64,000 nucleotides of DNA, taken from NCBI RefSeq assembly GCF_036327415.1, contig NZ_CP123961.1:434001-498000 (forward strand), in the 5' to 3' direction. How positions within the stretch are numbered: the first letter of the stretch is position 1; each line of letters opens with the position of its first letter. Source of the stretch: Bartonella grahamii subsp. shimonis. Its GTDB lineage: Bacteria > Pseudomonadota > Alphaproteobacteria > Rhizobiales > Rhizobiaceae. This document shows, piece by piece, positions 33,303 to 43,060 of the stretch. A program made the position numbers and the translations under genes. The notes below the pieces were generated by a model. The model did no database searches. It was given only the letters and a program-made list of their open reading frames with translations, and was not told the origin of the DNA.

Positions 33303-34502
33303 TTAGTTTGCGAGTTGGCTGATGATATGATCAAGAACAATACGTCCTTTGGTTGTCACTTTTAAGCGTTGGTTATCCACCATTTCTATCAATTCTTGGT
33401 GTTGTAAAGCGATAAGTTTTTCCATTGGGATGCGTTTAGGGCTTAAGGTTTCATAGCGTATAAGTTCTAAGCCTTCGCAAAGGCGTAATCCCATAAGGAG
33501 CATTTCATTTGCCTGTTGTTCAGTGGTTAAATGTTCCGTTTCGATACAACCATGTCCTGTTGTTTCTACCAAATTAAGCCACTGTTCGGGATGTTTTTCA
33601 TTTATTGTGACATAACGTTTACAGTTTTCAAGGTGTGATGACAATATTTTTGAACAGGTAGAGGAATGATTCGGTGCGTGCTCAATGAAACGTCCATGTG
33701 CTCCTGGGCCAAAGCCTGCATATTGGTGATAACGCCAATAAAGAAGATTGTGTGCTGATTCAGCACCGGACATTGCATGGTTTGAGATTTCATAGGCAGG
33801 AAGTCCATGCAGCGCCGTTATTTCTTGGGTAAGATGATACAGATCCGCTGCTAACTCTGATGAGGGAAGGATAAGTCTTCCTGTATCATGAAGCCGTTTA
33901 AAGGCAGTTCCTTCTTCGATCGTCAATTGATAAAGAGAAAGATGGTCCGCTGCCAAATCAATTGCTTGTACAAGTTCAGATTTCCATTGTTCAAGGGTTT
34001 GTTCGGGGCGGGCATAAATGAGATCAAAGGATAAACGTGGAAAAATTTGCCGTGCTAAAGCAATGGCACAAAGAGCCTGTTCCACATTATGGAGTCGGCC
34101 AAGTTTACGCAATGCTTTATCATTGAGCGCTTGTATCCCTAGAGATAAGCGATTAACACCTGCTGCACGGTATCCACGAAAGCGCTCTGCCTCCACGCTG
34201 GATGGATTAGCTTCTAATGTAATTTCAACTTTATCATCGACTACCCATCTTTTTGCAAGTGCTTGCAATAGGGCATCGACAGTTTGCGGCTCCATAAGAG
34301 AAGGGGTTCCCCCACCAATAAAAATACTTGTAATATGGCGTGGGCCTATTTTGTGGTATTGCGTTTCTATTTCGCGCTTAAAGGCGGTGACAAAACGTGG
34401 TTGATCAACACCATGGGTGCGAACATGCGAATTAAAGTCACAATAAGGACATTTAGCTGCACAAAAGGGCCAATGAATGTAAATGCCAAAAGGTTCATTC
34501 AT
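33303..34502 (-). CDS. hemW: HemW-type radical SAM heme chaperone
   Basis: A radical-SAM protein of 399 residues, formerly called a coproporphyrinogen oxidase-like HemN. The radical-SAM cluster motif CAAKCPYC is at residues 14-21, followed by IGGGTPSL and [18 protein letters not shown]. The C-terminal HemN_C domain is present. True HemN has a longer N-terminus with an extra cysteine; this length and the lone motif fit HemW, which binds heme and inserts it into respiratory enzymes. Its start overlaps the rdgB stop by 4 nt, so the two are coupled. Confidence 0.93.
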   Translation of the reverse strand: MNEPFGIYIHWPFCAAKCPYCDFNSHVRTHGVDQPRFVTAFKREIETQYHKIGPRHITSIFIGGGTPSLMEPQTVDALLQALAKRWVVDDKVEITLEANPSSVEAERFRGYRAAGVNRLSLGIQALNDKALRKLGRLHNVEQALCAIALARQIFPRLSFDLIYARPEQTLEQWKSELVQAIDLAADHLSLYQLTIEEGTAFKRLHDTGRLILPSSELAADLYHLTQEITALHGLPAYEISNHAMSGAESAHNLLYWRYHQYAGFGPGAHGRFIEHAPNHSSTCSKILSSHLENCKRYVTINEKHPEQWLNLVETTGHGCIETEHLTTEQQANEMLLMGLRLCEGLELIRYETLSPKRIPMEKLIALQHQELIEMVDNQRLKVTTKGRIVLDHIISQLAN

Positions 34503-35146
34503 GAGAATGCTAAAAGGTTTTCTGCCAAAAGTTTGAAAGCACGTGCGCGATGTGAAAGAGGGGGAATATCATTACGTTTCCAGTTGTGTTTTTGCTCTGT
34601 TGACATTTCTCCAAAGGTATTTTCACATCCATCTGGTAAAAAAATAGGATCAAAACCAAAGCCTTTGTCTCCCCGTGGAGGCCAAATGAATGTTCCTTCA
34701 ACGCATCCTCGGAAGTAATCTGCGTGGGCATCAGGCCATGCAATGCAAATGACGGATATAAAACGGCATTTTCGTTGGCTTTTTTCTTGCGCTCCGACTT
34801 TTTGGAGTTCATTTTCTATTTTTTTCATAGCTTTTGGAAAATTGCGTGTACCATCGGCTTGAATCGCCCAATCGGCGGTATAAACGCCTGGCGCACCTTC
34901 CAATGCATCTATTTCTAAGCCTGAATCATCAGAAAGGGCAGGAAGTCCTGTCTTTTTTGCTGCTGAAAAGGCTTTAATATAAGCATTTTCTTCAAATGTT
35001 TTTCCCGTTTCTTTTGGTTCTGGCAAGCCTAGTTCTTTTGCCGATTGTATTATTAAACCGAAAGGCGCAACCAAAGTAGTGATTTCATGCAATTTGCCGG
35101 TGTTATGTGTAGCAATGACAAGTTTTTTATCGGCTATACTTCTCAT
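34499..35146 (-). CDS. rdgB: XTP/dITP pyrophosphatase
   Basis: RdgB cleaves non-canonical purine triphosphates (dITP, XTP) to monophosphates, keeping them out of DNA. The 215-residue protein has the family signatures [14 protein letters not shown] near the N-terminus, [40 protein letters not shown] and LSHRARAF. It is the first gene of the rdgB-hemW pair. In rhizobia rph (RNase PH) usually lies between rdgB and hrcA; here that space is 524 nt of non-coding DNA with a family A repeat. Confidence 0.96.
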   Translation of the reverse strand: MRSIADKKLVIATHNTGKLHEITTLVAPFGLIIQSAKELGLPEPKETGKTFEENAYIKAFSAAKKTGLPALSDDSGLEIDALEGAPGVYTADWAIQADGTRNFPKAMKKIENELQKVGAQEKSQRKCRFISVICIAWPDAHADYFRGCVEGTFIWPPRGDKGFGFDPIFLPDGCENTFGEMSTEQKHNWKRNDIPPLSHRARAFKLLAENLLAFS

Positions 35147-35670
35147 ATAGATTTCTCCAAAAATGAAAGAGGAACTATTTTTGTGCTAAAACCAACATAA
35201 ATGCTCACATACATTCTACTCAATTTTACATGATATGATTATTTTACACGTTTTATGATATTTTATTCCAATAAAAATTTTTTATCTTGTGTGAAGATAA
35301 TTTTGCAAAGATATAAAAGGCACACCTTCTTTATAATAGCATTTTTATGGTAAATTTCCAATTTCCTACTTGCTCTAAAGGGTGAAATTTTCTATCCGTA
35401 GCGGTTTGTAAACAATCCAGATTCTTTTGATCAAATTCTCTTGGCAAGTTCCTACAGCAGACCACTTTACAGATCAACTCTTATCTTAAATATTTCTCAC
35501 ATACTCTAACAAAAAATACCTCCTGCGTAATTTATCAATCATCACTCTGAAAGGTAGCATTTTATGGCTCAATAGGATAATATATTTTTATACTACTTTA
35601 GACTATTTGACCAAACCTTGGCAAAACTTATATAAGAGATGAGTATTTTAAAAGTAGTGAAACAATTGTG
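35147..35670. other. Intergenic region between divergent rdgB and hrcA
   Basis: No gene. Holds an inverted family A copy (about 35335-35580). No inverted repeat of CIRCE type (TTAGCACTC/GAGTGCTAA) was seen before hrcA. Confidence 0.65.
35335..35580 (-). repeat. Dispersed repeat family A, copy 4 (inverted)
   Basis: Read on the minus strand it shows 'cctattgagccataaaat', 'gagtgatgattgata', 'ttgttagagtatgtgagaaa', 'ttgccaagagaatttgatca' and 'aagaatctggattgtttaca', matching copies 1-3 in order. Confidence 0.6.
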
Positions 35671-36741
35671 ATGAAGCACGAAACTATTGATAATGAACTA
35701 AAATATCTTGATGAACGTTCGCGTGATATTTTTCGCCATATTGTTGAAGCTTATCTTAATGATGGTGAACCTGTAGGGTCACGCAATCTTTCACGGCTTT
35801 TACGACAGACATTATCGCCTGCGACGATTCGCAATGTAATGAGTGATCTTGAGCATCTCGGTTTGATTTATGCACCACATGTTTCTGCGGGTCGAATGCC
35901 GACACAATCAGGTTTACGCTTTTTTGTTGATGCATTTATGGAAGCGGGCGATTTGCCAAACGAAGAGCGAGAAAATATTGAAATGCAAGTTAAAGAGGCT
36001 GGTCATGCACAATCGGTTGAACATTTTCTTGTTCAAGCAAGCCGAGTTCTTTCAGATCTTTCACGTGGGGCAGGGCTTGTTTTAGCAACAAAACAAGAAG
36101 GAACATTGAAACATATTGAATTTGTGCGCCTTGATAGGGAGCACGCTCTTGCCGTTTTAGTGACTCAACAAGGTGAAGTTGAAAATCGTATTGTTCATTT
36201 GCCAGAAGGGGTTACTCATGCACAATTGACGGAAGCAACGAATTTTCTTAATGCCCATATCCAAGGGCGTACATTGAATGAAGCTAAAGGGGAAATTGCC
36301 CGCTTATGCGCAGAAACACGGGCAGCACTTGATGATTTATCGCATCACCTTGTTGAAACGGGATTAGCTCTTTGGGGAGGAGAAGGTGCTGATCATAAAA
36401 TACACCTCATTGTTCGCGGGCGTAGCAATTTACTTGAAGATGTGAAAGCAGAAGAAGATTTAGAACGGTTACGCCATTTGTTTGATGATCTTGAAACGCG
36501 TGAGAGTATGGCACAGCTTCTCGATTTAACGGATGAAGGTTCTGGGGTTCGAATTTTTATTGGTTCAGAAAATAAGTTATTTTCACTTTCTGGTTCTTCT
36601 TTAGTTGTAGCACCTTATCGTGATTCACAACAAAGAGTCATTGGTGCTTTAGGCGTTATTGGTCCTACACGGCTTAATTATGCAAGGATTGTGCCCATGG
36701 TTGATTATACAGCTCAACTTGTGTCACAGTTATTGCGTTAA
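35671..36741 (+). CDS. hrcA: Heat-inducible transcription repressor HrcA
   Basis: HrcA represses chaperone genes by binding CIRCE operators with help from GroEL. The N-terminal winged helix reads LDERSRDIFRHIVEAYLNDG then EPVGSRNLSRLL and SPATIRNVMSDLEHLGLI, and the remaining dimerisation/GAF-like domain is complete (356 residues). Either GTG 35668 or the adjacent ATG 35671 could start it; ATG fits the family. grpE follows 124 nt downstream on the same strand, the standard rhizobial pairing. No CIRCE site lies in the window, so its targets (typically groESL) are elsewhere. Confidence 0.96.
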   Translation: MKHETIDNELKYLDERSRDIFRHIVEAYLNDGEPVGSRNLSRLLRQTLSPATIRNVMSDLEHLGLIYAPHVSAGRMPTQSGLRFFVDAFMEAGDLPNEERENIEMQVKEAGHAQSVEHFLVQASRVLSDLSRGAGLVLATKQEGTLKHIEFVRLDREHALAVLVTQQGEVENRIVHLPEGVTHAQLTEATNFLNAHIQGRTLNEAKGEIARLCAETRAALDDLSHHLVETGLALWGGEGADHKIHLIVRGRSNLLEDVKAEEDLERLRHLFDDLETRESMAQLLDLTDEGSGVRIFIGSENKLFSLSGSSLVVAPYRDSQQRVIGALGVIGPTRLNYARIVPMVDYTAQLVSQLLR

Positions 36742-36865
36742 AACGATGCAGGTAAGTATTTGTACTATAAAAGCTCATTGTATTATATACATCGATACCT
36801 CTTGATTTTTGTCTGTAGAATTTCGATATCGAGAATAACGAATCTTATGAAGGAATAAAATTTTT

Positions 36866-37528
36866 ATGTCTGATGAAAAAAACAAATTTACTGACGCTTC
36901 ATTTGAAAATTGTGATTTAAAAAATCCAGCTGATCGTAATACACTTAAACAGGCAGCCGATGAGTTTTTAAAAACACATAAAACAGAAGAACACGAAGAC
37001 GTTGAAAAAGAAAGCAATGAGGTTAGTGATCTTTTAGCATCTTTGCAGGATGAAAATAAAGAACTGAAAGATCAGCTTTTACGTCTTGTTGCAGATATGG
37101 AAAATCTTCGACGCCGTACTATGCGAGATGTGGCGGATGCAAGGGCTTATTCCATTGCTAATTTTGCACGGGATATGTTATCTGTTTCTGACAATCTCAA
37201 TCGTGCTTTGGAAGCTATTCCAGAAGGAGCAAAGGAGAGTGATGCTGGTTTGAAATCATTGGCAGAAGGCGTTGAAATGACTGAACGTGCCATGATGGCA
37301 GCATTAGAACGTCATGGGGTGCAAAAAATTTATCCAGAAGGGCAAAAATTTGATCCTCACTTTCATCAAGCGATGTTTGAAATTCCTAATGCTGATGTTC
37401 CAGATAACACTGTTCAACAAGTTGTTCAGGCAGGTTATATTATCGGGGAAAGGGTGCTACGTCCAGCTATAGTGGGTGTAGCCAAAGGAGGAGCAAAAGA
37501 AGCTTCTGTTGAAGCTGATTCGGCTTAA
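36866..37528 (+). CDS. grpE: Nucleotide exchange factor GrpE
   Basis: GrpE releases ADP from DnaK so that bound substrate can cycle; its partners dnaK and dnaJ lie at 44908 and 46958. The 220-residue protein has an acidic, lysine-rich disordered N-terminus (about 50 residues), the long coiled-coil helix ([37 protein letters not shown]), and the C-terminal beta domain with [20 protein letters not shown] and [21 protein letters not shown] strong terminator follows at 37614. Confidence 0.97.
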   Translation: MSDEKNKFTDASFENCDLKNPADRNTLKQAADEFLKTHKTEEHEDVEKESNEVSDLLASLQDENKELKDQLLRLVADMENLRRRTMRDVADARAYSIANFARDMLSVSDNLNRALEAIPEGAKESDAGLKSLAEGVEMTERAMMAALERHGVQKIYPEGQKFDPHFHQAMFEIPNADVPDNTVQQVVQAGYIIGERVLRPAIVGVAKGGAKEASVEADSA

Positions 37529-37613
37529 AAAACATCAATAATAAATCTCCAACATAAAATGCAGTATTCCCTGCAATTACACATATATGAGGTTTTTATA
37601 TCAAAGGATTTTT

Positions 37614-37640
37614 AAAGGGTGTTATAAACACCCTTTTATT
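37614..37640 (+). terminator. Rho-independent terminator after grpE
   Basis: A perfect 10-bp stem AAAGGGTGTT / AACACCCTTT around a 3-nt loop, followed by TTATTTTT. It ends the hrcA-grpE transcript and reaches the thpR stop at 37636, so it may also serve the convergent minus-strand transcript. Confidence 0.85.
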
Positions 37641-38178
37641 TTTGAAGCGTCCAACTTCCTTTTACAATATAGGAAGCCTGATTTAAGGGAGAAGCCGATA
37701 ATAATAAAACAAAATGATCAACCACAAAAGGAGGGACAAAAAAATCATCTTGAAAAGATAGATAATAAGAAAGATCTTCAAGATTAATATCAAATATTCT
37801 TGCAAGAGCAATATGCGGAATAAATTGTCTTTCATCAGGCTTTAACTCTAATTTATTTCGGATATATTTCATCTTTTCATGTAAAAGATTAAGCTTTTCA
37901 CAAGGTTCAATGCGAACCACAAGAGAATGGGGAGCATTTTCTGAATCAAAAACTGCAAAACTCTTTATCTGTAGCGTAAAAGAAGGAAGTTCTATAGTGT
38001 TAAAGGTATGCATAATTTCATCTGCTAGGGAGCTTTCAACTTCGCCAAAAAAAGATAAGGTGGCGTAAAAATTTTGTGGGTTGATCCATTACGCTTTTGG
38101 TAAGCTATTTTGCAATGATACGAGGGCTTGTGTTGTTTGTTGAGGAATCTGAAGAGCGCTAAATAGACGACCCCACAA
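37636..38178 (-). pseudogene. thpR: RNA 2',3'-cyclic phosphodiesterase (ThpR/LigT), nonsense mutation
   Basis: ThpR opens 2',3'-cyclic phosphates on RNA (2H phosphoesterase family). Read from a TTG at 38178 with upstream AAGGAAA, the minus strand gives WGRLFSALQIPQQTTQALV, then ends at TAA (38089-38091). In the same frame it immediately resumes WINPQNFYATLSFFGEVESS and runs to 37636. Joined, the 180 codons match ThpR length. The stop falls inside the normally conserved segment just before the first histidine motif (family H.TL.FLGEV); the histidine there reads Y in NFYATLSFF, so the first catalytic motif also looks degraded. The second motif is intact (FIPHIALAR). A 125-residue product from an internal ATG at 38013 would lack the first motif. 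Confidence 0.8.
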
Positions 38179-38794
38179 TATTATTTTCCTTATAATGAAA
38201 GATGCTATCCCAAAGGCAATATAAATAATAAGGGCAAAGTACGTACCACAGAAAAAAAGGCAATAGTATAGAAAAAGAATGTCTAAAAAATGCTTACTAT
38301 AATTATGAGTGTACAAAGCTTATTCGTTTTAAGAAAATGGTTATGATATCGATAAGAATTGTGTTTTCATGATCTATCTCACAATGATGTGCAATGGAAG
38401 ATTACTTGTGTATTATAAAGGCTATAAATTTAGCAGAAAATAAGAAAAGTTGATAGATTTTTGATGTGCAAAATTATTTTGACATTTATTTTTAGCTTAA
38501 AATAAAGCATATTCTAATACAAAGTGAAGAGTTCTCTTTTCTGTAAAGATTTAATTATAAGATTAAGTTGGGTAATAGCCATAATACGCAAAACTAATCA
38601 AATTGGTCAAATAATGTTAGGAAAGGAAGAAAAAATTCAGCATAACAAATTACTATAAGTTTTTACATTTATGATAATTATGCCAATCCATAATGAATAT
38701 GAATATTGGTATAAAAGCGAAAAAGAAATTCAAAATAATGATGGAAATTTCCTATTTTCTAAGAATCATCATCCTTGTTTATGGTGAGAAAACG
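38179..38794. other. Intergenic region, no gene recognised
   Basis: About 616 nt of AT-rich sequence between thpR and ptsH. In rhizobia ahcY commonly lies downstream of the PTS genes; no trace was recognised here. No repeat copy is evident. Confidence 0.55.
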
Positions 38795-39088
38795 CTAGTT
38801 TTCTTCTCCAAAGTTGTTATTGATGAGCTTTTCAAGAGCATTAAGAGCATCTGTTGCTTCTGGTCCTGAAACATGAATGGTGAGGTTGCAACCGGATGAA
38901 GCTGCTAGCATCATAAGTCCCATAATTGATGATCCGCCAACGATTTTTCCATCCTTTTCAACTTCAACAGTAGCATTAAAATTGTCAACAGTTTGTACAA
39001 ATTTTGCAGAAGCACGTGCATGCAACCCACGTTTATTACAGATATTGAAATGACGACTTATACATGGAAGGGTATCTTTGGAAAACAT
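38795..39088 (-). CDS. ptsH: HPr phosphocarrier protein of a regulatory PTS
   Basis: HPr takes a phosphate from enzyme I and passes it to EIIA proteins. In this 97-residue protein the phosphorylated histidine is H23 in RGLHARASAKF, and the site targeted by HPr kinase is Ser54 in GGSSIMGLMML. It lies 17 nt after the EIIA gene on the same transcript. No sugar-specific EIIB/EIIC is present nearby, as expected for the alphaproteobacterial PTS that works as a sensor rather than an importer. Confidence 0.95.
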   Translation of the reverse strand: MFSKDTLPCISRHFNICNKRGLHARASAKFVQTVDNFNATVEVEKDGKIVGGSSIMGLMMLAASSGCNLTIHVSGPEATDALNALEKLINNNFGEEN

Positions 39089-39105
39089 TGGTATTTTATT
39101 ATCCG

Positions 39106-39504
39106 CTATAAAATCATACTTGGTACATTAATATATTTACGCCCTGCTTCTTGTGCTATTCTTAATGCGTCTGATAATGAAATATCAGGACATTTGCGAA
39201 TAGAAATCAGTTTAATAAGCATGGGCAAATTAACACCCGCAATCATTTCAACGCGTCCTTTTTCGATAGCAGGAATAGCTATATTTGATGGTGTTCCACC
39301 GAATACATCTGTTAATATGATCACGCCATGATCCGTATCTGTATCGGTTACTGCGGCTATAATATCACCTCGGCGCTGATCTATATCGTCATCGGGATAA
39401 ACGCATATTGTTGCAAACTTTTCTTGCACTCCAACAACATGTTCCACGACATGTAAAAATTCAACAGCCAGCTCACCGTGCGTTACAAGCACGAGTCCAA
39501 TCAT
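39106..39504 (-). CDS. PTS EIIA component, mannose family
   Basis: A 132-residue stand-alone EIIA of the mannose/fructose type (PF03610). The phosphorylated histidine is H9 in LVLVTHGELAVEF, and the family loop ILTDVFGGTPSNIA is present. It lies between hprK and ptsH and should receive phosphate from HPr. In Brucella and relatives this protein talks to metabolic regulators rather than a transporter. No partner EIIB/C is seen in the window. Confidence 0.93.
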   Translation of the reverse strand: MIGLVLVTHGELAVEFLHVVEHVVGVQEKFATICVYPDDDIDQRRGDIIAAVTDTDTDHGVIILTDVFGGTPSNIAIPAIEKGRVEMIAGVNLPMLIKLISIRKCPDISLSDALRIAQEAGRKYINVPSMIL

Positions 39505-39639
39505 TTACGCAAACTCCTGTTAACTAATAAGATCCGACCATATTGGTGGGAAGGACATTTTACAAGGCTTTGTTCTGCTGCCAAGAAAAATTTGCAAAAA
39601 AAAGGCAAAAAGTGTGATTTTTTTATCTTTAGAAAAAAA

Positions 39640-40104
39640 TTAGACAGATTTTTGCCATATTTTTCTAAACAAAAATGCTTCAATAGCTTGACAAATGGCT
39701 GTACAATCGGATTCACGAAGAGAGGGAAGTTTTAAAAGAGGAATATGCAAATTTTCAAATTGAAAAGTTTTATTTGTGGAAAAACGTTCATATTCCGGAC
39801 CGAGAAAAATAACGCAATCGATAGTTGTGTGCTTTTCAAATTCAATCATATAAAGACCAACGCCACGAATCTCGATACCGCCCTCTAAATTATCAGGAGT
39901 GTATCCGTGAAGCTTTCCATTTTCCGCACACAACATTGTATAATCATCACTGATAAGCTTCGCTTCACGTTTTGACCACTCAGCACGGTCGAGCAAAGAA
40001 AGGGTAAGGGTTGATTTTCCTGACCCCGATGGACCTATAATTAAAAGCCCCTTGCCGCCCAATTGAAGGCAATTTGCGTGGAGTATTTCACATTTTGTTT
40101 TCAT
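39640..40104 (-). CDS. hprK: HPr kinase/phosphorylase, short alphaproteobacterial form
   Basis: HprK phosphorylates HPr on a serine. The 154-residue protein is only the C-terminal catalytic domain: P-loop GPSGSGKST at residues 24-32, then LISDDYTML, LEGGIEIRGVGLY and the C-terminal helix. The N-terminal domain of Firmicutes enzymes is missing, which is usual in alphaproteobacteria. It sits 23 nt after batS (sensor kinase) and upstream of EIIA and ptsH, linking carbon or phosphate status to the two-component system. Confidence 0.93.
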   Translation of the reverse strand: MKTKCEILHANCLQLGGKGLLIIGPSGSGKSTLTLSLLDRAEWSKREAKLISDDYTMLCAENGKLHGYTPDNLEGGIEIRGVGLYMIEFEKHTTIDCVIFLGPEYERFSTNKTFQFENLHIPLLKLPSLRESDCTAICQAIEAFLFRKIWQKSV

Positions 40105-40127
40105 GCCTTTTACTTTGGATAAAAGAT

Positions 40128-41912
40128 TTATTTAGCGAGGGGAAGCATAATAATAAAACGTGCCCCAGTTTTACACTTTCCCAGTGTAGGATCAATAATA
40201 TTTTCGGCTGTAATTGTTCCATTATGAGCCTCGATGATTTGCCGACTAATAGAAAGGCCAAGGCCTGAGTTTTGACCAAAAGCATCTTCGTTTGGTCGAT
40301 CTGTATAAAAACGCTCAAAAATGCGTTCAATATTTTCTGAACGAATGCCTGGGCCATTATCTTCAATGGTTAAAATAAGGGTTGAAGCATGACTTTTCAT
40401 AGTAATGCAAATTTTGCCACGATTCCGAGGAATAAAAGAACGTGCATTTTCAAGAAGATTTGAAATCACTTGCCCTAAACGGAGTTCATGTCCCAATACA
40501 AGATAGGCTTTTCCATGAGGACGTGGGACAATATTAAGGCTTATATCAATGGTTTGTGTATTACGATACACTTCCTGAACAGCATGAACAAGACTTTCCA
40601 AAAGCGGTGTCATATCAACAACCTCTGCGGTTTCTCGTGCAAGCTCTGCATCGAGTCGCGATGCATCAGAAATATCTGTAATCAACCGATCAAGACGGCG
40701 CACATCATGTTGAATAATTTCAAGCAATTTCTCTTGTGCTTCTTCATTTTTAGCCAGAGGGAGTGTTTCAACAGCACTGCGTAGAGAGGTGAGAGGATTT
40801 TTTAATTCGTGGCTTACATCAGCAGCAAAGCGTTCAATGGCTTCAATACGCATATAAAGGGCGTTGGTCATATCACGAATAGAAGTTGAAAGGTGACCAA
40901 TTTCATCCTCACGCATTGAAAAATCAGGAATTTCTACACGCTGATTATTGCCATTACGCACTCGATTAGCCGAGGCAGATAATTTACTTAATGGATGAGC
41001 AATCGTATGGGCCAAAAAGAGAGAAAGAACCAAAAGCACGCTACCTACAACGGCAAAAACTTTAAAGATAACCAGTCTTTCGCCTTTTACAATGTTATCA
41101 ATATCGGAACCAGTGGTTGAAAGAAGAAGAGCTCCAACCACAGCACGATAGCGTTGAACAGGAACGGCAACAGAAACAATTAATTGACCTTGTCTGTTAC
41201 GTCTTTTAGCTGTAGCAAGAGATCCGTTTAATGCGCGGTACACTTCCGGATAAGCAATACCGCTGATTTTGGTTTGTTCTCTGTCAAGAGCAATACCTTT
41301 GCCATAAAATGTGCTTGAATACCATGAAGTAAGGCGATCCCACATGTTTTGTTCTGTTTTAAGTGGAGGTAAATCATAACTAAAAACTTCTCCACTAGAA
41401 TAAAGAACGCGCGAATCAAGAAGGAGAGTAGCATCACGATCATAAATACGTGCTCTTGTCGTTTTAGGGGTGATGAGACGCCGTAAAAGAGGGGCAACTT
41501 GCTCAGGGTTAATAGGGAAATCCCAAGAATCGGTTGATTGAGGGGCGGGTGTAACGCTTTCACCAGTCTGTAACTCTAAGAGTTTTTGGGGGTCAATGAG
41601 GATAGAATTTGTATCTACTGTTGCAGAAGCAGCAATAGCCCCAGCAATAATTTTTCCTTGGGTACATAAACTTTTAATTTTTGCTTCAATTAAACCATCA
41701 CGAAATTGGTTAAGATATAAAATGCCTGTAACTAAAACGGCAAGGGCAGCAATGTTTAATATAACAATGCGACGTGTGAGGCTGGAAAAAAGCAATTGTC
41801 TAAAGAGACGTTGTGTTCGAAGATGCAAACGAGAAAACATAAAAAATGGCATTGAGGATGTACCATCAACGGTTGTTTTTTGTAAAGTTTCCAGTTGAGA
41901 ATTGTCTGTCAT
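40128..41912 (-). CDS. batS: Sensor histidine kinase BatS (ChvG/ExoS family)
   Basis: The membrane sensor of the BatR/BatS system, orthologous to ChvG of Agrobacterium and BvrS of Brucella. In Bartonella henselae BatRS responds to host-like pH and controls the VirB/D4 secretion genes. Of 594 residues, the first membrane segment is near 48-66, a large periplasmic domain follows to about 280, then a second segment, a HAMP domain, the H-box AADVSHELKNPLTSLRSA, and ATPase boxes NLLENARSF, DNGPGI and GLGLSISRQI. It follows batR by 39 nt on one transcript with hprK, EIIA and ptsH. Confidence 0.93.
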   Translation of the reverse strand: MTDNSQLETLQKTTVDGTSSMPFFMFSRLHLRTQRLFRQLLFSSLTRRIVILNIAALAVLVTGILYLNQFRDGLIEAKIKSLCTQGKIIAGAIAASATVDTNSILIDPQKLLELQTGESVTPAPQSTDSWDFPINPEQVAPLLRRLITPKTTRARIYDRDATLLLDSRVLYSSGEVFSYDLPPLKTEQNMWDRLTSWYSSTFYGKGIALDREQTKISGIAYPEVYRALNGSLATAKRRNRQGQLIVSVAVPVQRYRAVVGALLLSTTGSDIDNIVKGERLVIFKVFAVVGSVLLVLSLFLAHTIAHPLSKLSASANRVRNGNNQRVEIPDFSMREDEIGHLSTSIRDMTNALYMRIEAIERFAADVSHELKNPLTSLRSAVETLPLAKNEEAQEKLLEIIQHDVRRLDRLITDISDASRLDAELARETAEVVDMTPLLESLVHAVQEVYRNTQTIDISLNIVPRPHGKAYLVLGHELRLGQVISNLLENARSFIPRNRGKICITMKSHASTLILTIEDNGPGIRSENIERIFERFYTDRPNEDAFGQNSGLGLSISRQIIEAHNGTITAENIIDPTLGKCKTGARFIIMLPLAK

Positions 41913-41951
41913 CGATTTGATTGCCGTTCAAATTTTTGCGACAAAGCAGTT

Positions 41952-42674
41952 TTATACCTCGTGGAAACGATAACCTACACCATAAAGTGTTTCAATCATT
42001 GCAAAATCATCATCCACTTGTTTAAACTTTTTACGCAGACGTTTAATGTGACTATCAATGGTGCGATCATCTACGTAGACTTGATCACTATAGGCAGCAT
42101 CCATTAAAGCATCACGACTTTTTACAACTCCTGGTCTTTGTGCTAAGGTTTGCAGAATCAAAAATTCCGTAACGGTTAAAATAACAGGTTTATCTTTCCA
42201 TGTACAGGTGTGGCGTTCTTGATCCATCACAAGATCTCCACGTTTGAGAGAAGAGGTGGAAGAAGTTCCTGTAGAAAGCGGTTGGTTACGTGCATTAGAA
42301 CGGCGCAAAATAGCTTTCACGCGTTCAATGAGAAGACGTTGGGAGAAAGGTTTAGTAATAAAATCATCAGCTCCCATTTTGAGACCAAATAATTCATCAA
42401 TTTCATCATCTTTAGAGGTAAGAAAAATAACTGGAAGATCAGATTTTTGACGCAAACGGCGTAAGAGTTCCATCCCATCCATTCGGGGCATTTTAATATC
42501 AAAAATAGCTAAGTGTGGAGGGTGAAGTGTGAGACCCTTAAGTGCAGATGCTCCATCTGTATAGCTTTCAACCCGATATCCTTCTGTCTCAAGCGCGAAA
42601 GATAAAGATGTCAAAATATTGCGATCATCATCAACTAGTACAATCGTTTGCGTGATTGTTGGTGTATCTTTCAT
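41952..42674 (-). CDS. batR: Response regulator BatR (ChvI family)
   Basis: An OmpR-type response regulator of 240 residues, orthologous to ChvI and BvrR. The receiver domain has the acidic pocket VDDDR at 14-18, the phosphorylated aspartate D59 in [14 protein letters not shown], and K in [10 protein letters not shown]. The C-terminal winged helix includes [31 protein letters not shown] and the closing YGVGYRF. It is the promoter-proximal gene of the batRS-hprK-EIIA-ptsH cluster. The pckA gene found divergent from chvI in many rhizobia is not present. Confidence 0.95.
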   Translation of the reverse strand: MKDTPTITQTIVLVDDDRNILTSLSFALETEGYRVESYTDGASALKGLTLHPPHLAIFDIKMPRMDGMELLRRLRQKSDLPVIFLTSKDDEIDELFGLKMGADDFITKPFSQRLLIERVKAILRRSNARNQPLSTGTSSTSSLKRGDLVMDQERHTCTWKDKPVILTVTEFLILQTLAQRPGVVKSRDALMDAAYSDQVYVDDRTIDSHIKRLRKKFKQVDDDFAMIETLYGVGYRFHEV

Positions 42675-43060
42675 GGTTTCTTAGACCTTTCTATTGCTGT
42701 GGTAGCAAATTACCCACACTTATTTATATGGGAGTTCATATTTTTTTTGCAAAACAAATATGATATAAATTATAGCAAAGTAAAAAAACTTTTGTCATTA
42801 CTGTAAAATATTGTTTTGCTTTCATAATTTATAACGTTTCTGCGTTTATTAAGATCCCTTCGTTTGAGAGAAAATTTTCATAAAGGCTTTTTTTATCAGG
42901 ATTTATTATAAAGTTTATTATTGTCTTTGTCCTATAATTGAACAGGTATAGTTTTGATTGTTGAAGTTTAGAAAATATGCCTATGTGTTTTAAGAGCAAA
43001 GAAAAGAATGTGGCAATATATGCACAAAAATTTGTTTCTGCTACACAAAAGGAGGTCGTA
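42675..43060. other. Intergenic region between divergent batR and LysM gene
   Basis: About 386 nt. It must contain the batR and LysM-gene promoters. No repeat copy or RNA gene was seen. An upstream in-frame extension of the LysM gene to 42977 is judged non-coding. Confidence 0.55.
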
